From NCBI GenBank assembly GCA_048594975.1, contig JBMDXQ010000135.1, positions 1-64,000 of the forward strand: 64,000 nt of DNA, read 5' to 3'. A program made the translations under genes and the position numbers. The notes beneath the pieces are model-generated. The model was not told where the DNA came from. It did not search any database and saw nothing but the letters and a program-made list of their open reading frames with translations. This document shows positions 16,224 to 23,693 of the stretch, in pieces (positions within the stretch are counted from its first letter, which is position 1; every line of letters begins with the position of its first letter). The DNA is from JBMDXB01 sp048594975. Lineage in GTDB: Bacteria > Acidobacteriota > Vicinamibacteria > Vicinamibacterales > 2-12-FULL-66-21.

Positions 16224-17204
16224 TCACACCCATCCAGCCTCGCGATACCACGCGAGCGTGCGGCGAATTCCCTCGCGCAGGCCGATTCTCGGGTCGTAAC
16301 CGAGCTCGCGCCGCGCGCGCCCGATGTCGAACGCGCGGCTCTTGGTGAAGAAGTCGACGCGCCGCCGGTACAGCGGCGGCTCGATGCCGAACGGCGCGCA
16401 GACCGCCTCGCACGCCGCACCCGCCAGCCAGAACGGCCACGCCGGCAGGTGCCGGCGCGGCGGCGGCACTCCAGCCTCCTCGGCGATGCACGCCACCAGC
16501 TCGTCGAGGGTCGTGACTTCGGGGCCGGCGAGGATATAGGTCCGGCCGGCTGCCTGCGGCACCGTCGCACCCAGCCGCAACCCCTCGACGAGATCGTCGA
16601 TGTGGGTGAGGTGGTAGAAGATGCGCCCGCTGCCGAGGATGACGAAGCGCCGGTGCGCGACCCCGCGAAACAACTTCAGCAGGCGCCGGTCGCCGGGTCC
16701 GTAGATGCCCGAGGGCCGCGCCACGACCACTTCGACGCCGGTGCGTCCGCCCGCCTCTCTGACCGCGCGCTCGCCCTCCAGCTTCGTGGCCTGGTAGACG
16801 TCACCGGGACCCAGCGGCGCGTCCTCGGTCGCGGGTGGCCGCTCGATGTGGCCGTGCACGCCGACGGTGCTGCAGTGAACGACGCGCCGCGCGCCGCCGC
16901 GCGCCGCTGCCTCGACGACGGTTCCGGCCGCGTCGGCGTTCACCGCGCGGTACTGCTCCGAGCGCAGGCCCGCCTGCCGGTAGATCGCGGCGATGTGGTA
17001 GACCACCTCGACGCCGCGGGCCGCCGCGTGCAGACTCGCCGCATCCAGCAGGTCGCCACGCGCGAGCTCGATGCCGGCAGCCGCGAGCCCGGCGGCACGG
17101 CCCGGATCGCGCACCAGCGCGCGCACCTCGTCGCCGCGCGAGCACAGCGCACGGGCCAGGTGGCCGCCCGTGAAACCGCTGGCGCCAGTGACTAGGACGC
17201 GCAC
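16224..17204 (-). CDS. NAD-dependent epimerase/dehydratase (extended SDR)
   Basis: 326 residues from the GTG at 17204; translation VRVLVTGASGFTGGHLARAL gives the N-terminal GxxGxxG cofactor motif directly at the start. The active-site motif Y-x3-K is YQATKLEGERAV, and VVYHIAAIYRQAG and RPSGIYGPGDRRLLKL follow as in sugar epimerases and HpnA/dihydroflavonol-reductase-like SDRs. It overlaps the upstream methyltransferase by 13 bp. Substrate is probably a nucleotide sugar or lipid-linked sugar; not resolvable further. Confidence 0.85.
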   Translation of the reverse strand: MRVLVTGASGFTGGHLARALCSRGDEVRALVRDPGRAAGLAAAGIELARGDLLDAASLHAAARGVEVVYHIAAIYRQAGLRSEQYRAVNADAAGTVVEAAARGGARRVVHCSTVGVHGHIERPPATEDAPLGPGDVYQATKLEGERAVREAGGRTGVEVVVARPSGIYGPGDRRLLKLFRGVAHRRFVILGSGRIFYHLTHIDDLVEGLRLGATVPQAAGRTYILAGPEVTTLDELVACIAEEAGVPPPRRHLPAWPFWLAGAACEAVCAPFGIEPPLYRRRVDFFTKSRAFDIGRARRELGYDPRIGLREGIRRTLAWYREAGWV

Positions 17205-17950
17205 CGTTCGGCCAGAACGGTGACCGGCGAGCCGGCGAGCGCGTTCAGCCCCAACGACGCGAGCGTGCCTTCCACCAGGCGCGTCGCGGCGGCCGACCCG
17301 AGCCGCTTGTGCAGCGCGATCGGCAGCACGAACTGGCGGTGGACGCCCGCGACGCGGAAGCCATTGGCGCCGAGCGCGTGGCGGACCACGCGATCCGGGA
17401 ACACGCGATAGGCCTCGACGCGCGCGCCGAGCGCCTGCGCCGCCCGGCGCCAGGCGGCCTGCACGGCGGCGGCGCTCAGCAGCGCCGGGTAGTCGAAGAC
17501 GACGCACCTGCGCGCGACCCGGCAGAGCTCCGCAAGAGACGCCTTCCACCCCGGAGCGTGCATCAGCACGCGCAGGCAGACGACCGCGTCGAACGCGCGA
17601 TCAGCGAACGCCAGGCCGTGGACGTCACCTCTCGCCAGCGCCACGGCGAGCCCGGCCTGCGCGGCGCGGCGCGCGGCAACGGCCAGCATCTCCGCCGAGG
17701 CATCGACCCCCGTGACGATCGCGCCGCGCGAGGCCAGCGCGATCGCCGCCCGGCCAGTCCCCGTCCCCACGTCGAGCACCACGCGGCCGGCGACCGGGGC
17801 GAGAAAGCGCGCGAGCGCCGCCTCCTGGTCTTCCGCCACCAGCCGCCCGATGGGCCCGCTGAACCGCAGCGCGTCGAAGGCCTCGGCCATCCCGGCGTCG
17901 GCGTAGGCGGTGTAGCTGTAGTGATCGGCGGGCGGCGGCGACGGATTCAC
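17192..17950 (-). CDS. Class I SAM-dependent methyltransferase
   Basis: 252 residues, GTG start in a GTGA overlap with the upstream GT4 gene. The SAM motif is VVLDVGTGTGRAAIALASRG, followed by VTGVDASAEMLAVA and FDAVVCLRVLMHAPGWKASL, with a C-terminal VVFDYPALLS. It resembles the UbiE/Methyltransf_11 group. Operon position suggests methylation of a sugar or polyprenyl-linked intermediate. Confidence 0.85.
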   Translation of the reverse strand: MNPSPPPADHYSYTAYADAGMAEAFDALRFSGPIGRLVAEDQEAALARFLAPVAGRVVLDVGTGTGRAAIALASRGAIVTGVDASAEMLAVAARRAAQAGLAVALARGDVHGLAFADRAFDAVVCLRVLMHAPGWKASLAELCRVARRCVVFDYPALLSAAAVQAAWRRAAQALGARVEAYRVFPDRVVRHALGANGFRVAGVHRQFVLPIALHKRLGSAAATRLVEGTLASLGLNALAGSPVTVLAERCAS

Positions 17951-19143
17951 GCCACGCCTCCGGCCATCTCCGCGCTCGATTGTCCGAGATACGCGCAGGC
18001 CTCGCGGGTCCGTCCGAGATATGCGGCGTAGCTGTACTTTCTCTCGGCAAGCTGCCGCGCCCGCCCGGCGATCGCGCGCGCGCGTCCCGGATCGCCGAGC
18101 GCCGCCAGGATCCCCTCGGCGAACCCCTCCGGCGTCGCCGGTGTCAGGATCGCGATGTCGTCGTCGAGCACCTGCGTATGCGTCAGGAGGCGGGTCGCCA
18201 CGATCGGGCGGCCGGAGCGCAGGTACTGGTAGATCTTCAGCGGCGTGTTGGTCCCCGTGCTCCGCGGCGAGACGAGAATGTCGGCGGCATCGAGGAACGA
18301 CGGCACCTCGTCGGCCGGCCGCTGGCCGGCGAAGATGGTGACGTGTGCCGCGCCGGCCTCTTCCGCCCGGCGCCGCGCGCTCGCGATCTGGTCCGGACGC
18401 CCGCCCGCGAGGACGAACCGCACCTCCGACCGCCGGCGAATGACCTCGCGGGCCGACGCGAACAGGAGATCGAGCCCCTGGTACGGCTCGAAAGTCCCGG
18501 TGTAGAGGACGACCGGCACGTCTGCGCCGAGCGCCAGCTCGCGGCGGACGCGCAATCCCGAACCCTCGACCGGCGCGGTGCCCGACCCCGGGGCGTTCTC
18601 GATGAGCACCGCCGGGATACGCGGATCGATGTCCCGGACGACTTCTTCGAGCTGCGGACAGATCACCACGACGACCTTCGAGCGCCGGACCACGAAGCGC
18701 TCCATCGCCGAGAACATCCGCGCGAGCAGGCGCGAGCGGCTGTATGCGAAGTTGGTCAGCTGCTGCGGCAGGCTCGAGTGCATGTCGTAGAGGTGCGGTA
18801 CGCCGAGCATCGACGCGATCGCGACGCCGATGACGCTGCCTTCCTCGTGCGAGTGGACGGCATGGTACGGCTCCGCCATCGCGCGCCGGAAGGCGGTGAA
18901 CATGAGCGACAGATCGAGCGGCACCTTGGCGAACGACGGACCGATCTGCACGTGCCGGATGAACGGTGGCCGGAGACAGCGGAACACGCGCAGCCCGGGC
19001 AGCGACACGTCCTCACCGAACGGGTAGGTAACCAGGTCGACGGTGTGGCCGAGTTCGCCGAGAGCGCGGATGCGATGGTACTCGCTGAAGGGCGTGCCGC
19101 GGGGCTCGAAGAACGGCTCCGGCGCGATCATGAGGATTTTCAC
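17947..19143 (-). CDS. GT4-family glycosyltransferase, first gene of the operon
   Basis: 398 residues, GTG start (KILMIAPEPFFEPRGTPFSE). GT-B fold with HSHEEGSVIGVAIASML and YDMHSSLPQQLTNF in the acceptor domain. The donor domain has VVLYTGTFEPYQGLDLLFAS and FVLAGGRPDQIASAR, and SPRSTGTNTPLKIYQYLRSG replaces the classical E-x7-E segment. A -35/-10 pair with an 18-nt spacer lies 56-85 bp upstream. This is the leading gene of a run of eight overlapping or closely spaced - strand genes ending at 9786. Confidence 0.87.
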   Translation of the reverse strand: MKILMIAPEPFFEPRGTPFSEYHRIRALGELGHTVDLVTYPFGEDVSLPGLRVFRCLRPPFIRHVQIGPSFAKVPLDLSLMFTAFRRAMAEPYHAVHSHEEGSVIGVAIASMLGVPHLYDMHSSLPQQLTNFAYSRSRLLARMFSAMERFVVRRSKVVVVICPQLEEVVRDIDPRIPAVLIENAPGSGTAPVEGSGLRVRRELALGADVPVVLYTGTFEPYQGLDLLFASAREVIRRRSEVRFVLAGGRPDQIASARRRAEEAGAAHVTIFAGQRPADEVPSFLDAADILVSPRSTGTNTPLKIYQYLRSGRPIVATRLLTHTQVLDDDIAILTPATPEGFAEGILAALGDPGRARAIAGRARQLAERKYSYAAYLGRTREACAYLGQSSAEMAGGVA

Positions 19144-19198
19144 GGCTGTGTCGTCGCTCGGCGGAACGACGGTCGGGAATCGGCCAGAGCGTCGAGGA

Positions 19199-19228
19199 AT
19201 TGTAGGAGACGCCCGCGCAGGGAGTCAA
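19199..19228 (-). promoter_or_regulatory. Sigma70-like promoter of the polysaccharide operon
   Basis: On the - strand: TTGACT, 18 nt, TACAAT. It lies about 56 bp upstream of the GTG of the first operon gene and faces away from the + promoter only ~20 bp distant. Confidence 0.65.
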
Positions 19229-19248
19229 CGCGCGCACGGCCGAATGCG

Positions 19249-19278
19249 TTGACGGAAAAGGAGTTGGGCAACTATAAT
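19249..19278 (+). promoter_or_regulatory. Sigma70-like promoter of the SGNH-lipoprotein gene
   Basis: TTGACG, 18 nt, TATAAT, with the expected start site about 8 nt before the GTG at 19293. An AAGGA ribosome-binding site (19280-19284) stands 8 nt from that GTG, so the leader is very short. Confidence 0.7.
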
Positions 19279-19292
19279 GAAGGATTCCTCAC

Positions 19293-20264
19293 GTGTTTTC
19301 GCGGCCTGCTCTTTCGCTCTCCGCCGTGCGGCGTGCTGTCGCGTGGTCTGCTCTGCTGCCATTGCTGGCAGACTGCGGCGGATCGCCGAGTGCCCCCACG
19401 CCGCCCCCGCCGCAGCTGGCGGTGACGTGCCCTGCGTCCGTCCAGGCCTCTTCGCTCGGCGGCCAGCCCGTGGCCGTGACCTACGGGGCCGCTCAGGCGA
19501 CCGGGGGTACCGGGCCGCTGTCGATTATCTGCGCGCCCGCTGCCGACTCGCTTTTTCCCGCCGGGACAACGACCGTCACCTGCACGGCGACGGACGGCGG
19601 AGGCCGTCAGGCCTCGTGCAGCTTCCCCGTCACGGTGACGGCCATCCCGAGCCTGCTGAAGACGAGGATCGTCGCCTTCGGCGATAGCCTCACGGAGGGA
19701 AAACTGAGCACCGTGCGGTTTCTCGTCGACGCCGGACCGCCGCAGTCGTACCCATTCCAGCTTAAGCGCCTCCTGGAGGAGCGATACACCGGCCAGACCA
19801 TCGACGTGTTTAACGAAGGATGGGGCGGAGAGGTCGTCGCGGGCGACAGCACGTTCCCCCGCTTTGCCGCGGCGCTCTCGGATCACCGGCCCGACGCCGT
19901 GCTCCTGATGCACGGGGTGAACGGGTTGGACGAGGATACTATCGACAGATTCGGCAACGCCCTTGAAGAGCTCGTGCATCATGCGCGCGTGGCTGACGTG
20001 GCGGTGTTCCTGGCGACGCTGCCGCCGCTCCGCGGGCCTGGAGCGGGTTGCCCGGAGTGCGTGTCGCCCCTCAACGACGATATCCGGGGGATCGCGGCAC
20101 GGCACGGAGCGGTGCTCGTAGATGTCCACGCGGCGTTCGCCAACCGCAACGAGCTCATCGGCGCGGACGGGCTTCATCCGACCGCGGCAGGGTACGACGT
20201 AATCGCCCACGCGTTTTTCGACGCGATCCGGCAGACGCTGGAAGCGCCGGCGGCACTCAGATGA
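19293..20264 (+). CDS. Secreted SGNH-hydrolase (GDSL esterase) with Ig/HYR-like domain
   Basis: 323 residues. The N-terminus looks like a lipoprotein signal, but the box is LLADC (Asp before Cys28), which is atypical. Residues ~40-115 form an HYR/Ig-like sandwich (LAVTCPASVQAS, TTTVTCTATDGGGRQAS). The catalytic domain follows: block I IVAFGDSLTEG with the nucleophile Ser, VLLMHGVNGLDE (block III-like), and block V GADGLHPTAAGYDVIA with the Asp/His pair. It probably deacylates an envelope or extracellular glycan. GTG start chosen from the ribosome-binding site; the ATG at 19277 lies inside the -10 box. It overlaps the next gene by 4 bp (ATGA). Confidence 0.85.
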   Translation: MFSRPALSLSAVRRAVAWSALLPLLADCGGSPSAPTPPPPQLAVTCPASVQASSLGGQPVAVTYGAAQATGGTGPLSIICAPAADSLFPAGTTTVTCTATDGGGRQASCSFPVTVTAIPSLLKTRIVAFGDSLTEGKLSTVRFLVDAGPPQSYPFQLKRLLEERYTGQTIDVFNEGWGGEVVAGDSTFPRFAAALSDHRPDAVLLMHGVNGLDEDTIDRFGNALEELVHHARVADVAVFLATLPPLRGPGAGCPECVSPLNDDIRGIAARHGAVLVDVHAAFANRNELIGADGLHPTAAGYDVIAHAFFDAIRQTLEAPAALR

Positions 20265-21262
20265 GCACGACTGACGAATCGCGGGCCGGATCGCCGCCTT
20301 CGGCCTCCCGTGCGCGCCGGACGGTCGGCCCCGTGCTCAAGTTGGTGGTCAGCGGCGGCCTGATCGCGATTCTCCTCTGGCGCATCGACGGCGCGCAGCT
20401 GGTGAGCACGGCCCGGACCGCCGCCCCGGCCTGGCTTCTCGCCTCGCTGGTGGTCTATCTCGCCATGATCCTCGCCAGCGCCTGGCGGTGGGGCGTGCTC
20501 CTCGGGGCGCAGCACGTGGGGCTGCACTTCCGCGAGCTGACCTCGTCGTTCCTCGTCGCGACCTTCTTCAACAACTTCCTGCCGAGCAACATCGGCGGCG
20601 ACGTCGTGCGCGTCACCGACACCGCCGCCGCCGCCGGCTCGAAGACGCTGGCCACCACGGTCGTCCTCATCGACCGGGGCATCGGATTGCTGGGTCTGGT
20701 GTTCGTGGCGGCCGTCGCGGCGACCGCGGGCGATCGGCCGGGCGCGGCAGGACCGGTCGGCCCGGCGCTGCTCTGGGCGGGGTTGGGCCTGGGCGCCATC
20801 GCCGCGACGCCGGCACTGCTCAACCCCCATGCTTTCGCGCGACTGCTTCATCCGCTCCGCAGCCTGCACCCCGAGTGGATCAGCGAGCGGATCGCCCGGC
20901 TCACTGCCGCCCTGGTGCGGTTCCGCGAAACGCCGGCAGCCCTCGTCCGGTGCTTTGGCGGCGCCGTCGTCGTACAGGTGCTGCTGGTCGTCTTCTACCA
21001 GGCGATCGCGTACAGCCTGCACGTGGACGTCGCGTTCGGCGACCTCGCGTTCATCGTCCCCGTGACCTTCATCGTGCAGATGCTGCCCGTATCGATGAAC
21101 GGATTCGGCGTCCGCGAAGCAGCCTTCGGCTTCTATTTCACCCGCCTCGGATTGTCCCTGGAGTCCGCGTTGCTCGTTTCTCTTATGGGCGCGGCGATGA
21201 TCATGGTATTTTCGCTCTCAGGCGCAGCCGTCTACGTCGTACGCCGGCGCGCCCACGCCTGA
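20261..21262 (+). CDS. Lysylphosphatidylglycerol-synthase-TM / UPF0104-type flippase-like membrane protein
   Basis: 333 residues from the ATG in the ATGA overlap. It has 7-8 membrane helices and the family core FFNNFLPSNIGGDVVRVTDT followed by VLIDRGIGLLGLV and a late VTFIVQMLPVSMNGFGVREA. The family includes the membrane part of MprF and AglD-like proteins and is linked to lipid or lipid-linked-sugar movement; function here is inferred only. A second member lies at 35885-36895. Confidence 0.82.
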   Translation: MSTTDESRAGSPPSASRARRTVGPVLKLVVSGGLIAILLWRIDGAQLVSTARTAAPAWLLASLVVYLAMILASAWRWGVLLGAQHVGLHFRELTSSFLVATFFNNFLPSNIGGDVVRVTDTAAAAGSKTLATTVVLIDRGIGLLGLVFVAAVAATAGDRPGAAGPVGPALLWAGLGLGAIAATPALLNPHAFARLLHPLRSLHPEWISERIARLTAALVRFRETPAALVRCFGGAVVVQVLLVVFYQAIAYSLHVDVAFGDLAFIVPVTFIVQMLPVSMNGFGVREAAFGFYFTRLGLSLESALLVSLMGAAMIMVFSLSGAAVYVVRRRAHA

Positions 21263-21410
21263 TCACGCGCGCGCGTGCCGGGTCTGGGCGCGTGGATTGC
21301 TATTCTCCGGCGCCCTACTGAGGCTGGCGCTGTCATCCGATACCAGTCATCAGGAAAACCGGGAGTTTCGGCCTCGATGCCGATACAGCCGGCGGAGCGA
21401 GCGTACGACC

Positions 21411-22562
21411 ATGATCAAAATCGTAAGTGCGGTTACACGATCGACCTGCCTCGCTGCGCTGGCGGCGCTGGCCGCCTGCGAGTCCGAAAAGAGCCTCACG
21501 CCAACGAGTCCCAACGTTGCCGGCCCGATCGCCGGCGTCAGCATCACCACGCCGTCGCCCGTATCCCCCGCCAACGGTGCCGAAGTTCTCAATACCGAGG
21601 TCCTGCGGCTGGTGTTCGGGAACGCCAGCTCGAACAGCGAACGGAGGTTTTGGTATATCGTCGAGCTCGCCGCAGATGCGGGGTTTAACACCAAGCTCTT
21701 CACTAACCCGAGGGTGCAGCCGGCGCAGGGCCAGCAGACGACCGTCGTCGTCGATGTGCGGCTGGGCGCCGAGGCCACGTATTACTGGCGGGTGAAGGCG
21801 GACGATGGTGCGAACGCCAGCGCCTATTCGCCGGTGGCGCACTTCGACATCGTCGTTCCGGTGGTCATCGAGACGCCGACGCCCGCCTCGCCGATCAACG
21901 GGCAGCAGACCGCGGACACCACGCCGAACCTGGTAGTCAACAACGGTCGCGTCGAGGGTCGCGCCGGGACGGTGCAATACAAGTTCGAGGTGGCCCGGGA
22001 CCAGGCGTTCAGCGACATCATCTCGGTGGCCTACGTGCCCCGCGCCGGTGGCAGTACCACGACTCACACGGCGGCACCGCTGCCGGCAGGAGCGACGTTG
22101 TTCTGGCGGGTGTGGGCCACTAACGGGCAGCTCATCAACGGCCCGTCCGCCGTCCAGAGCTTCCGCACGCCAGCACCCCCCGCTCCGGGCCCAGCACCGG
22201 GGCCGGGGCCGGGACCGGTTCCCAGTGGCAACTGGCGCAACTGCGGCTCCACGCCCGGCTACGAGCTCGTGGCGTGCGTGCACGCCGCCGTGAATCCCGC
22301 GCGTACCCCGGAAGGGGCGTTCGAGGTCACGAAACGGGTGGCATGGCTGCTGCGCGGCAGCGGGGGCGGACTCCTGATCAAACGGGGCGGTGAGAACATC
22401 GTCTACTGGAGGGGCGAGTGGTTCTCCGCCGGTCGGATCTGTTTCCCGGATGGGCACATCTACAAGGTGTTGACGGACATCCCCTCGACCAATGGTCCGG
22501 GGTGGCAGGACAACGATTACGTCGATCGCGACCTTTACGTGCCAGCGATCGATCCGGGGTAA
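21411..22562 (+). CDS. Family A lipoprotein: two Fn3-like modules plus conserved Cys-containing C-terminal domain
   Basis: 383 residues from the ATG at 21411. The signal ends in a good lipobox (LAALAAC, Cys23). Two Fn3/Ig-like modules follow (SPANGAEVLNTEVLRLVFGN, YYWRVKADDG; then SPINGQQTADTTPNL, LFWRVWATNGQ) and a Pro/Gly linker. The C-terminal ~110 residues hold NWRNC, ELVACV, AFEVTKRVAWLLRG, GGGLLIKRGGENIVYW, GRICFPDGHIYK, NDYVDRDLYVPAIDP. All three Cys recur in the paralogue at 44225-45007. I know no named family for this domain. Its stop codon TAA is the first base triplet of a 163-bp palindromic element. Confidence 0.8.
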   Translation: MIKIVSAVTRSTCLAALAALAACESEKSLTPTSPNVAGPIAGVSITTPSPVSPANGAEVLNTEVLRLVFGNASSNSERRFWYIVELAADAGFNTKLFTNPRVQPAQGQQTTVVVDVRLGAEATYYWRVKADDGANASAYSPVAHFDIVVPVVIETPTPASPINGQQTADTTPNLVVNNGRVEGRAGTVQYKFEVARDQAFSDIISVAYVPRAGGSTTTHTAAPLPAGATLFWRVWATNGQLINGPSAVQSFRTPAPPAPGPAPGPGPGPVPSGNWRNCGSTPGYELVACVHAAVNPARTPEGAFEVTKRVAWLLRGSGGGLLIKRGGENIVYWRGEWFSAGRICFPDGHIYKVLTDIPSTNGPGWQDNDYVDRDLYVPAIDPG

Positions 22563-22722
22563 GGGCCCGTCTGGGAATAAGTGCACCACTCTGGGCGTCG
22601 AGGCGCCCGCATGGCAAGGCGCGAGGAGCGCGCATACCGGGAGTATGTAAGCGACGAGCAATGCAGCTAGGCGGGATGCATCGGCGGCCAGAGTGGTGCA
22701 CTTACTCCCGGACGGGCCCTTA
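22560..22722. repeat. 163-bp palindromic repeat element, copy 1
   Basis: The outer arms of 35 bp (22560-22594 and 22688-22722) pair with only two mismatches, both able to form G-U in RNA. The core contains a CATAC-CGGGA-GTATG mini-hairpin and the words GGATGCATCG and GAGGCGCCC. The left end TAAGGGCCCGT includes the stop codon of the family A gene. A second copy of 164 bp in opposite orientation lies at 45005-45168, also starting in the stop codon of a family A gene. No open frame is inside; it looks like a MITE/REP-like non-autonomous element. Confidence 0.85.
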
Positions 22723-22733
22723 CGACCGCGCGA

Positions 22734-22768
22734 GATGGCTGATGGTCGGGCGGACCGCATCAGCCATC
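22734..22768. terminator. Stem-loop between convergent genes
   Basis: A perfect 11-bp stem GATGGCTGATG/CATCAGCCATC with an inner GGTC/GACC extension lies between the family A gene (+) and the barrel gene (-), 15 bp from the latter's stop. No clear T-run, so a bidirectional terminator is probable rather than certain. Confidence 0.55.
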
Positions 22769-22782
22769 AGCGTTTCGCTGTA

Positions 22783-23547
22783 TCAGTAACGGATTCGGGC
22801 GCCGATCCCGAGCTGGAAGCCGCCCGCTTTGACGTTCTCGGCGCCCGCGAGATCGACCGATCCGCCGTTGTAGCGCATGAACGCGCCGACGCCGATGGTC
22901 GGCGTGACGTAGTAGCTGCCATCGACTCCCACGATGACGCCGACGCCGGTGGCCGATTGCTTCTCGACCAGGGTGTTGACGTCCTGCGTCCCCGCCGGCA
23001 CGTCGATGGCGGTCATGAGTTCCTGGCTGACCCGGATGAACGAGGGCCCGAGGAAAGCGGTGACTTCAATCTCTCCCGTTACGCGGTAGGAGCCGACAGC
23101 CATCAGGTAGAACGATCGCTCGGAGCGCTTCGCATCCTGCACGGGCAGCGTGACGTTCGCATGGCGATTGAAGAAGGTTGGGTGCGGGACAGACGCTGCG
23201 CCGGTCAGTTCACCTGTTTTGCCGAACGTGGAAAAGCCTGCGCCGACGCCGACGTGCTTCAAGTATCCACCGTGCTTCGCGAATCGATACTCACCGCTGA
23301 GATCGAAAAACGCACCCCCGTCGATGCCCGTCGTCGTCGTCGCCGTCGCGGTCTGGCTGTAGACAGGCTGAGTCACCGTCGTGTCGAAGGTGCGCGACTG
23401 CGTCTGACCTCCGAGGTTGGCGGAGACGAAAACCTGATGGTCACGACCGAACAGGGGGTCGGCGGGGGGGCGCGTCTGCGCGAGCGCCGCGGCTGCGCTC
23501 GCGGTCAGAGCGGCCGTCATCACGGTGATCGTAGTCTTCTTCTTCAT
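22783..23547 (-). CDS. Outer-membrane beta-barrel protein, unknown function
   Basis: 254 residues from the ATG at 23547, which has a GAGGA ribosome-binding site 8 nt upstream. Signal peptide MKKKTTITVMTAALTASAAA, cleavage near ALA-Q. The mature part alternates amphipathic strands (QVFVSANLGGQTQSRTFDT, SFYLMAVGSYRVTGEIEVTA, GFQLGIGARIRY) with an aromatic C-terminus (Tyr), as for an OmpA/OmpW-sized 8-strand barrel. The long frame open upstream is not needed. A 14-bp perfect palindrome lies 30 bp upstream. Confidence 0.7.
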   Translation of the reverse strand: MKKKTTITVMTAALTASAAAALAQTRPPADPLFGRDHQVFVSANLGGQTQSRTFDTTVTQPVYSQTATATTTTGIDGGAFFDLSGEYRFAKHGGYLKHVGVGAGFSTFGKTGELTGAASVPHPTFFNRHANVTLPVQDAKRSERSFYLMAVGSYRVTGEIEVTAFLGPSFIRVSQELMTAIDVPAGTQDVNTLVEKQSATGVGVIVGVDGSYYVTPTIGVGAFMRYNGGSVDLAGAENVKAGGFQLGIGARIRY

Positions 23548-23576
23548 TCGCTGTCCTCGCGTGAGTTCATCAGTAA

Positions 23577-23590
23577 CGTGCGTACGCACG
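23577..23590. promoter_or_regulatory. 14-bp perfect palindrome in a divergent intergenic region
   Basis: CGTGCGTACGCACG lies between the barrel gene (-) and the family B lipoprotein gene (+). Its size suits a dimeric repressor or activator reading both genes. No regulator can be named. Confidence 0.4.
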
Positions 23591-23693
23591 AGATGGTAGC
23601 ACGCAGCCCTGATAAAGTCTTTCACGTCCCCGGCAAGTCGGTTAGAATGACCGGCGTTTCGGCCCCTTCCTATCACGGACCTGGAGCAACTGA

